From assembly GCF_032854445.1 (NCBI RefSeq), contig NC_088300.1, positions 73,008,984 to 73,072,983 on the forward strand: DNA of 64,000 bases, written 5' to 3'. This DNA is from Liolophura sinensis. Taxonomy: Eukaryota; Mollusca; Polyplacophora; Chitonida; Chitonidae. Under the pieces are notes generated by a model that saw only the letters and a list, made by a program, of their open reading frames with translations, had not been told where the DNA came from and made no database searches. The position numbers were made by a program, and so were the translations under genes. Positions 47,288 through 57,158 of this stretch are shown here, one piece after another. Positions within the stretch are counted from its first letter, which is position 1, and each line of letters opens with the position of its first letter.

Positions 47288-49590
47288 AAGTGAACTGCGT
47301 ACTATCTTGCCTTCGTGACATTACCATACTGACATTACAACTTTTTAAAAATTTGACAACAAAATATACTGTCATTCTAATGAATTTTAAAACAAAGAAA
47401 TGTACAGATCTCCACACATAGTAATATATGTATAATATATACAGGTGTTTGTAATTTAGAAAATGTAGGTTACTACATATTAAACATAAATTCACTACAT
47501 ATACCAAGCAGGCCATTGTAATAAACAGAAATCATTAATCTGTAGATATACAACCAGTTTACAGACATTTGCAATATACATAAAACATAGTACTACATCT
47601 ATTGTTGTTTAATGCCACGATAAAGAATTTTTTTACTTATAAACAATTCTGGTCAGCTTTATGAGTCGCGGAAACCTTTTAGAGTGTCCGGGGCCCACGT
47701 GAATAGTATAGATTGTCCACTACAATTCAGACTTGGCAATATGCATTGGACAATACAATCGGTAAATGATCGTCAACACTAATTTCATAAGAAACCGAAA
47801 AAATTTTCGGTTGTCTTACCTGCCGTTTTATCAGACATCTCCTTGGCCCTGTCCATTATTACAAAGACCGCCTTCTGGGATTTGCCCTCAGTGACCCACA
47901 GGGGTGGGTGTTTCGCCTCTGCCACCGGGGTTCAATATTTGATGCAAATAAAGTAACATATTGGAGGGGCCTGTGTATGTAAATTTGCTCTGGTTTCCTC
48001 TGAACTAAGGAGACGTCCGCAGTGCAGCTAAAGAAAGCACTTCCATTCAGTCCATAAGTGTACAGGAAAGGGGTGCGAGGACAGCTTTCTAAAGTAAATC
48101 ATCATAACAATTAGTCGTTGAGTGTAGGTTTTGTACGCCCATTTCTAGCCACCATTGTGCACGTAGCTATTTCAGGTTATTAAAACCAAACACTGTGTCA
48201 TCGGTTCATTCATCGTCAATGGGTTTGCTCGGAGTTTTATTCACCTATAAGTTTTTTGGCATGTGTTTGAATGTACAGCAAACGTCCCGCGTGTTTATGT
48301 GTGAGTGAACTACGGAAACTTCCCAGGCGTCTGCACTGCTGACGCTTTATTTTGCGCCCCCCCCCCCCCCCCCCCCCCTTCATACACCCACCTCCTCTTG
48401 GGAGACTACAGCACGGGCGTGACGACCACGGCTGGATCGAACCATCATATTTGAAGCAGAAAGAGACTCTTTGAAAGACGCACTCTGATGGGTGGGCGAG
48501 ACGTCCCTCGCAGTGAGAACTGCTGTATAGAGGAAACACAAGAAATACTGCTTACAAAATGTTTGAACACGAGAAAGGATGCAAAGAGCAATTTTATGGA
48601 CTTAATTTGCCTGTAGTCTGTAAAGAGCACAGGTACGCACTTCCCACCCCTATACTACCACCGGACGAACTTTAGCCACAGAAGAGTTCCGTCTGACAGC
48701 TGACTGGTCCCCCAGGTAAATCAGTGCGTTCATGTTGACTGAATCAAGTGTCTATACACACATCTTGAAGATTCAGTTTTAAGCACTTACACGAATCAAA
48801 CCGCTATTAAGCTTTATAACATGCTCTGTTCAATTCGTCGTGTGTTCATGTCATATCCCCATGTAAGCCTTTCGTCAAACCGCCAAACGCTACTAGTTTT
48901 TTTGGTTTTAGCTTATAAAGTTCAACATCACAACAACCGCTAATTTCGCAAAGAATCCATTGTTGTGTACGATTGTTTGTCGTCATTTGCCGAGAGGACA
49001 TTTCCTGAGACGACATTTGTTGAGAGGAAAGACTGGGCTCATCTCCAAGTCTAAGACGACATACTTGGCTAATAATTAATGAAACTGTTAAAAAAAATTT
49101 CATGTTTTGTTCCAAAAATTGGTTTATTACCTATTGTTGTTTAATGATATACTAAAAGTGTAACAGCACTACTATTACCATAAGAAAAACTCCACCTATT
49201 TAATGCTTGTAATAGCTATGGATGCATTAGGGTAATACCTCTTGTACCACAGAATGGATTATCAACTTTTTCTTAGGAACAGATCATTGTGCTTCGCCGT
49301 GTCCTATGATTTGATCCGATTATATTTATTTGAGTAAGTACAAGCCTACAGAGCCTTCCATCCGAATGTATACTAGAAATAAATAACTTTGTTTGATGGT
49401 ACAAATTATGTTAACATTGCTGTGATACAAGGCATCAAACCACATGTAAGGTTCAATTCACACCGTCGAGACCAACTAAAAATCCCTCTCATGATTTTAG
49501 CACACATTTCAACGAATGGGGGTCCCCATAGATGGCCTTTGCTTAGTCAGAGTAGACTATAAGCTATCTCTTGGTTGATTGTTTGGAAAA
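47288..49590. other. No recognised gene; contains a 22-base poly-C run
   Basis: An uninterrupted run of 22 C occupies 48357-48378. A - strand frame at 48846-49103 starts with a hydrophobic stretch but has no supporting features. No repeat family was recognised. Confidence 0.4.
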
Positions 49591-49599
49591 CTTTGAGAT

Positions 49600-50200
49600 A
49601 TATTGGGTATATATATGTGATAAAATATTTTATTTATTTGATTGTTGCTTGGTGGAGAAAACATAAAAATTTAGATGAAAGAGTGCGAAAAGTTAGTTGC
49701 AAATGTCGTCTTCAATATTTTATCGACTTTTCTTTCAAGAGAAAAAGACTCATGGAAATAACTTTTGTATGGTGGGTATTTAGGGCCGCCTCTTCGTATA
49801 TATTGTCTTTGCATAATAATGTTATAAATGAGGATGAGACACATGCTTAATACATATATTTACACTTGAATTTTTTTTTCACCTGAAAGTAGTGAATGTG
49901 TCTATTTGGAAATGTCTATAAACATCGCATTTATATTCAAATAAATTGATTAGACATGCATCACATATTTTGGGAGAACATTATTATGCAAAGACGATAT
50001 ATACCAATAGGTGGTTCCAAATACCCACCATACAAAAAGTATTTTTATATACCCTTTCTCCTAAAAGCAAAAAAAACATTGAAGACCATACCCCGAATCA
50101 TGAAGTCATCACGAAGTCAGAATTATGTCACAATTTCAATCATTAAAATTTGTATGTTCCTTTCCCTTTTTTCAGCTGAAATTTATTTCACAATAACTTA
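49600..50200. repeat. Long imperfect inverted repeat (fold-back element) 3
   Basis: The left arm is about 49600-49850 and the right arm about 49955-50200, with a spacer of about 100 bp. The complement of 'cttttgtatggtgggtattt' (49763 onward) appears as 'aaatacccaccatacaaaaag' at about 50020, and the complement of 'tctttgcataataatgtt' as 'acattattatgcaaagac' at 49979. The outer ends pair less well. No coding content. Confidence 0.8.
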
Positions 50201-50749
50201 CCATAGATCATAGATGTCCTATTTGTAAACATTACTGATATAAAGTATTATCAATGGATGTTATTTATTCCCGATATAAAATGTAAAGAAATTATATTTT
50301 AAAAAGTCATTAATCTTGTTTAAATGAGATGAAAGTACATGCTTGTTCACGCTATACAGCAAGAATGTCATAATTGTCGGGCTGTAAATGGGAATAAGAC
50401 TGTCATTAACGAATTCCCAAATATAAATTCCTAAAATTATAAATCCACACATACACCTTGCCCAGGGATCCTGGATGTGTAAGCATAGGTCTATACTGTT
50501 TCTCTATGTTCTTCTGATTTATACCCGATTCCTGTTTTTCCATTGCGTCACATTTCTATAAGAACTTTTCTGGAACTAAACTAACGTGTTTGAATTTATG
50601 TGGGCATTCAAGTCATAACTGCACACTTCCTGGTAAGTGTTTATACAGTAGCAAGCACAAAACTTCAGGTTTGCCCAAATCATTAGTTCATCGTTAGGCG
50701 TGCGGAACGAGTTTCTGGGTAATCCTTACGACGACGTGTACGAAGTGGT

Positions 50750-53700
50750 GGTTAATTCCATCCACGAGGAACACGTGATGCCTGATCCTATCCACGAGGT
50801 ACACAATGTGGTGGCTAACCCCATCGACGAGGTACACGATGTGGTGGCTAACCCCATCCACGAGGTACACAATGTGGTGGCTAACCCCATCGACGAGGTA
50901 CACAATATGGTGGCTAACCCCATCCACGAGGTACACAATGTGGTGGGTAACCTCATTCGCGAGGTACACGATATGGTTGCTAACCCCATCCACGAGGTAC
51001 ACAATGTGGTGGCTAACCCCATCGACGAGGTACACGATGTGGTGGCTAACCCCATCCACGAGGTACACAATGTGGTGGGTAACCGCATCCGCGAGGCACA
51101 CGATAAGGTGGCTAACCCCATCCACGAGGTACACAATGTGGTGGCTAACCCCATCGACGAGGTACACGATGTGGTGGCTAACCCCATGGACGAGGTACAC
51201 AATGTGGTGGGTAACCGCATCCGCGAGGCACACGATAAGGTGGCTAACCCCATCCACGAGGTACACAATGTGGTGGCTAACCCCATCGACGAGGTACACG
51301 ATATGGTGGCTAACCCCATCCACGAGGTACACAATGTGGTGGCTAACCCCATCGACGAGGTACACGATGTGGTGGCTAACCCCATGGACGAGGTACACAA
51401 TGTGGTGGGTAACCGCATCCGCGAGGCACACGATAAGGTGGCTAACCCCATCGACGAGGTACACAATGTGGTGGCTAACCCCATCGACGAGGTACACGAT
51501 ATGGTGGCTAACCCCATCCACGAGGTACACAATGTGGTGGCTAACCCCATCGACGAGGTACACGATGTGGTGGCTAACCCCATGGACGAGGTACACAATG
51601 TGGTGGGTAACCGCATCCGCGAGGCACACGATAAGGTGGCTAACCCCATCCACGAGGTACACGATGTGGTAGCTAACCCCATCCACGAGGTACACAATGT
51701 GGTGCCTGATCCCATCCACGAGGTACACAATGTGGTGCCTGATCCCATCCGCAAGGTACACAATGTGGTGGCTAACCCTATTCGCAAGTTACAGGATATG
51801 GTGGCTAACCCCATCCACGAGGTACACAATGTGGTAGCTAACCGCATCCACAGGGTACACGATATGGTGGCTAACCCCATCCACGAGGTAAACAATGTGG
51901 TGGCTAACCCCATTCGCAAGTTACACGATGTGGTGGCTAACCCCATCCACGAGGTACACAATGTGGTGGCTAACCCCATCCACGAGGTACACGATGTGGT
52001 GGCTAACCCCATCCACGAGGTACACAATGATGTAGGTAACCTCATTCGCGAGGTACACGATATGGTGGCTAACCCCATCCACGAGGTACACGATGTGGTG
52101 GCTAACCCCATCCACGAGGTAAACAATGTGGTGGCTAACCCCATTCGCAAGTTACACGATGTGGTGGCTAACCCCATCCACGAGGTAAACAATGTGGTGG
52201 CTAACCCCATTCGCAAGTTACACGATGTGGTGGCTAACCCATCCACGAGGTAAACAATGTGGTGGCTAATCCCATCCACAGGGTACACTATATGATGGCT
52301 AACCCCATCCACGAGGTACACAATGTGGTGGCTAACCCCATCCACGAGGTACATGATGTGGTGGCTAACCCCATCCACGAGGTACACAATGTGGTGGCTA
52401 ACCCCATCCACGAGGTACACAATGTGGTGGCTAACCCCATCCACGAGGTACATGATGTGGTGGCTAACCCCATCCACGAGGTACACAATAAGGTGGGTAA
52501 CCCTATTGGCGATGTACACGATGTGGTGGCTAACCCCATTCACGAGGTACACGATATGGTGGCTAACCCCATCCACGAGGTACACAATGTTGTGCCTGAT
52601 CCCATCCGCAAGGTACACAATGTGGTGGCTAACCCTATTCGCAAGTTACAGGATATGGTGGCTAACCCCATCCACGAGGTACACGATGTGGTGGCTAACC
52701 CCATCCACGAGGTACACAATAAGGTGGCTAACCCCATTCGCGAGGTACACGATGTGGTGGCTGATCCTATCCACGAGGTACACGATGTGGTGGCTAGCCC
52801 CATCCGCGGGGGACACGATAAGATGGCTAACCCCATCCGCGATGCACACAATAAGGTGGCTAACCCAATTCGCGAGGTACACGATGTGGTGGCTAACCCC
52901 ATCCACGAGGTACACAATGTGGTGCCTGATCCCATCCACGAGGTACACAATATGGTGGCTAACCCCATCCACGAGGTACACAATGTGGTGCCTGATCCCA
53001 TCCACGAGGTACACAATATGGTGGCTAACCCCATCCACGAGGTACACGATAAGGTGGCTAACCTCATCCATGAGGTACACGATATGGTGCCTGATCCCAT
53101 CCACGAGGTACACGATGTGGTGCCTGATCCCATCCGCAAGGTACACAATATGGTGGCTAACCCCATCCACGAGGTAAACAATGTGGCGGGTAACCCCATT
53201 CGCGAGGCACACAATAAGGTGGCTAACCCCATCCGCGAGGCACACGATAAGATGGCTAACCCCATCCGCGAGGCACACAATAAGGTGCTTACCCCATTCG
53301 CGAGGTACACGATAAGGTGGCTAACCTCATCCATGAGGTACACGATATGGTGCCTGATCCCATCCACGAGGTACACAATATGGTGGCTAACCCCATCCAC
53401 GAGGTACACAATGTGGTGCCTGATCCCATCCACGAGGTACACAATATGGTGGCTAACCCCATCCACGAGGTACACAATGTGGTGGCTGATCCCATCCACG
53501 AGGTACACGATGTGGTGGCTAACCCCATCCGCGAGGCACACGATAAGATGGCTAACTCCATCCGCGAGGCAAACGATAAGATGGCTAAACCCATCCACGA
53601 GGCATACAATAAGGTGGCTAACCCCATTCGCGAGGTACACGATGTGGTGGCTGATCCTATCCACGAGGTACACGATGTGGTGGCTAGCCCAATCCGCGAG

Positions 53701-54650
53701 GCACATGATAAGATGGCTAACCCCATCCGCGAGGCACACAATGATGTAGGTAACCTCATTCGCGAGGTACACGATATGGTGGCTAACCCTATCCACGAGG
53801 TACACAATGTGGTGGCTAACCCCATCCACGAGGTACACAATATGGAGGCTAACCCTATCCACGAGGTACACGATGTGGGGGCTAACCCCATCCACGAGGT
53901 ACCCGATGTGGTACTTGATCCCATCCGCGAAGCACAAAATATCTTGGCTAACCCCATCCACGAGGTACACGATACGGTGCCTGATCCCATCCACGAAGTA
54001 CACGATATTGTGCCTAATCCCGTCCACGAGATACACGATGTGTTGCTTAATCCCATCAACGAGGTACACGATGTGGTGCCTGATCTCATCCACGAAGTAC
54101 CAAATGTTGGTACCTGATCCCATCCACGGAGTACACGATATTGTGCCTAATCCCATCCACGAGATACACGATGTGCTGCTTGATCCCATCCACGAGGTAC
54201 ATGATGTGGTGCCTGATCTCATCCACGAAGTACCAAATGCTGGTACCTGATCCCATCCACGTAGTACCCGATGTGGAACCTGATCTCATCCGCGAGGCAC
54301 ACAATATGGTGGCTAACCCCATCAATGAGGTACAGGATGTGGTGCCTCATCCATCCACGAAGTACCCGATGTGGCACCTGATCCCATCTATGAGATACAC
54401 GATATGGTGCTTGATCCCATCCACGATGTACACGATGTGGTACCTGATCCCATCCACGGAGTACCCAACGTTGGGCCTGATCCCATCCACGAAGTACCCG
54501 ATGTGGTACCTGATCCCATCTACGAGATGCACGATATGGTGCTTGATCCCATCCACGATGTACACGATGTGGTACCTGATCCCATCCACGAAAGTACCCA
54601 ACGTTGGGCCTGATCCCATCCACGAAGTGCCAACGTTGGGCCTGATCCCA
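50750..54650 (+). repeat. 33-bp satellite/minisatellite array, about 118 copies, with higher-order structure
   Basis: The unit is 'cccatccacgaggtacacaa' followed by 'tgtggtggctaac', 33 bp. Variant positions are few and combinatorial (aat/gat, gtg/atg/aag, gct/cct/ggt, cac/gac/cgc). Marker variants give higher-order periods: the block starting 'ggtaaccgcatccgcgagg' recurs at 51078, 51210, 51408 and 51606 (132, 198 and 198 bp, i.e. 4, 6 and 6 units), and near the 3' end a 132-bp period joins 54401 and 54533. A segment of about 27 units is also duplicated (52761 and 53651, 890 bp apart). Both edges are the most diverged. Long frames on both strands (up to 630 codons) follow from a stop-free unit whose length is divisible by three. 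Single-base losses at about 52240 and 53290 and further indels near 54105 break all of them, which argues against a protein. Confidence 0.95.
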
Positions 54651-54659
54651 TGCGCCTGA

Positions 54660-55317
54660 GAGGTGACTGATACCATGTTGGTGAGGTTTGTCTGCTTTGC
54701 TATATAATCATTATCGTTATATAAGTCAGGATTTCGTATAAAGGTGAAAGAATAAAATCGTAAAACATCGTGGAATGGTTAAGAAACGGTGGCTAAAACA
54801 CCAGACTTATGAACTGCATGGAAATCGAGGCTCAACCCTAAGACGAGTTTAGCCAACAGATAATAAAACTGAAAATCTTCATATTCCCTCGCTCGAGGCA
54901 AATGGAATGGTAACGTTTGAATGATAGTCGGCAGTGTGATTGGTAGAGTTGATATCTGTTGCCTATAGCATGTCGCTTGAGTGAAGCAGCAGTATGAATA
55001 TAAGGACAATTGAATTCATACACAGATACAACTCAAAATCGTTTTTCAAATGACTTTAATCAAAATGAAACCCAACAAACACGTGTAATCATTTGAACAC
55101 CGTGAAGTATCGTTTGTACAAAAATAAACAATTTGAGCATTTTCTTTAATGTCAACGACATTAATATGCATACACATGGCACCATATAACAATGCATAAC
55201 CTTTACTATAAGCAGTATTTGAATAATCCGCATAGCTTTACCCCGTAAATTGACTTTTAACTTTCAAAGTTTGACTATTTGTTTTGAATGTTTAATATAA
55301 CAAATGATGAACAGTTG
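54660..55317. other. No recognised gene
   Basis: AT-rich flank of the satellite with only short open frames. Confidence 0.4.
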
Positions 55318-55376
55318 CCAGCAACAAGTGATGGACACTTGTTAGCAACAAGTGATGGACAGTTGTTAGCAACAAG
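55318..55376 (+). repeat. 24-bp tandem repeat, about 2.5 copies
   Basis: 'agcaacaagtgatggacact' plus 'tgtt' is repeated with single-base differences. Confidence 0.8.
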
Positions 55377-56479
55377 AAGAAAACACTCAAACAAAATATA
55401 GTTTAAAGGAAAAGACCTCTCAAAATCAAAGTAAGCATCGCTAAAAAGACCACTTAAAACTATGCATCAATAAACTTTCATTTATTTTTGACTTTTGTGA
55501 AGAGTTAAAGGGGATCAAAAATTTGAATTTTGAGTTGGGCTTTATGGACCATACTGGCAAGGAAATCTGAAGTCAAAGGAAAATTATCCAAGCCCAATCA
55601 CGACACCGAATGTTGGAATAAATCTTTTTACGTATGGGTAAAAGATTACTGTTACCAAAAATTCCTTCCTTCTGATTAACATCAGGAAAAAAGGTGATGT
55701 GACGTCACAATTCTTAGTAAATCGTCAGTATGGCTCACAAAGCCCACCATAGAATTCAAATATTTGAATGCCTTTCAACACTCTTTAAAAAATCTGAAAA
55801 AATAAATGAAAGTATTTTATTTAACACAAAATAAAAGTATTTTACGCATAGTTTTCAGTTGTCTGTATGATGAACCATACTTCATATTTAGCTTTTTTTT
55901 ACTTTAATAAGACTGTAAAGATGAAACGGAAAAAAAACGCGTAAGAAACTACGCCCTAAAAATAAATGGAATATAGTTATAAATTAAATAAAAATGAAAT
56001 CTTTTCAGCAAAATGGCATCCTTCCGTATCTAGGTACAAAAACACACTTTATATAAATTACTGGCGCAAATGGGTTACAAAAACAAATAAATAATTTTGC
56101 TACATTATGAAAATAAATATTCGTTACTAGGCTTCTGAGTTTGAGCTTTTAACATTTATGATTTAAATATAATTATTAAAAGACTAGCTGTGCAAACCTT
56201 AAAGTGAGACAGAAGCGATATAATTCGTTCATGTAAATAACTGAGAACAGAATTGCCAAGTTCGAGTGCGAACTACACAAAGTATTTTTGATATCATTGT
56301 ACGTAGTTTGAAAAGCATTATAATTACGCTGTTGAGATAGTTTACGGCCTTCGCTCGTCCTTTCCACTTACTGTACTTGATACGTTGCTAGAGAGTCTTT
56401 TGGTGACGTCAGAAGTGATAGTCCGCATTCATAATTGTCGTTATTTTGTTATAAGAATTCCATAGGCATATAGTTCAAA
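55377..56479. other. No recognised gene
   Basis: AT-rich with homopolymer runs. One TGACGTCA octamer lies near 55700. No domain or repeat was recognised. Confidence 0.4.
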
Positions 56480-56494
56480 TTTATCAGGGCGAAA

Positions 56495-56768
56495 CTATTT
56501 ATTTATTTATTTGATTGATGTTTTACGCCGTACTCAAGAATATTTCACTTATACGACGGCGGCCCGCCTTATGGTGGGAGGAAACCGGGCAGAGCCCATG
56601 GGAAACCCACGACCATCCGCAGGTTGCTGGCAGACCTTCCCACTTACGGCCGGAGAGGAAGCCAGCATGAGCTGGACTTGAACTCACAGCGACTTGAACT
56701 CATTGGTGAGAGGCTTCTGGGTCATTACGCTGCGCTAGCACGCTAACCGACTGAGCCACGGAGGCCCC
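56495..56768 (-). mobile_element. tRNA-derived SINE, family 1, full length with target duplication
   Basis: On the - strand: 'ggcctccgtggctcagtcgg' (A box), B box 'gagttcaagtcc', body with 'gctggcttcctctccggccg', 'gtctgccagcaacctgcgg', 'ggtttcctcccaccataagg', and tail 'agtgaaatattcttgagtac' ending in AAATAAATAAATA. The 15-bp direct repeat 'tttatcagggcgaaa' at 56480-56494 and 56769-56783 is a perfect target-site duplication, so the insertion is fairly young. A short internal duplication ('gcgacttgaactca') sits in the head. Confidence 0.95.
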
Positions 56769-57158
56769 TTTATCAGGGCGAAAAGGCTAAATATGCTTGA
56801 AGTTAAGGGTGCTCAAGTGAGCTAAAATTAAGTACTGTCACATGAGTTTTATGTGGTTTTGAGCCACTTTTTATGCCTACGGAAGTCTTAAAAGTACATT
56901 ATACCCAAGGGGGCCTAACCTGCACATTATACCCGATGGGGTCTCAGGAGCTAGATATAAGTACAACGTTCCATGTTCTTATCATGAAACTCAACAAGTC
57001 TTCCTTCGTAAGTTTCAAACTTGGGCTCAGACCGTAGTTGTACTTGGGCTCATAATCCATGGAATGACATGACATCGTCGATGTCTTCAACATTGTATCA
57101 CATCCTCTAGATGAAGTGTGGCCTACAAGTATCTTCACCCATGACGGGAGAATGCTTA

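Noticed and set aside
48846-49103. Small secreted protein, 85 codons, hydrophobic start
   Set aside because: It has a marginal signal-like segment and internal repeats of SSQ.M, but no promoter, splice or homology support; the longer frame starts at a TTG.
50700-54250. Long open frames of 266-630 codons on both strands as protein genes
   Set aside because: They overlap each other in five frames of a 33-bp repeat, break at single-base indels, and lack introns, a signal peptide or non-repeat domains.
50750-54650. CRISPR array
   Set aside because: Contiguous units without unique spacers, no cas genes, and a eukaryotic context.
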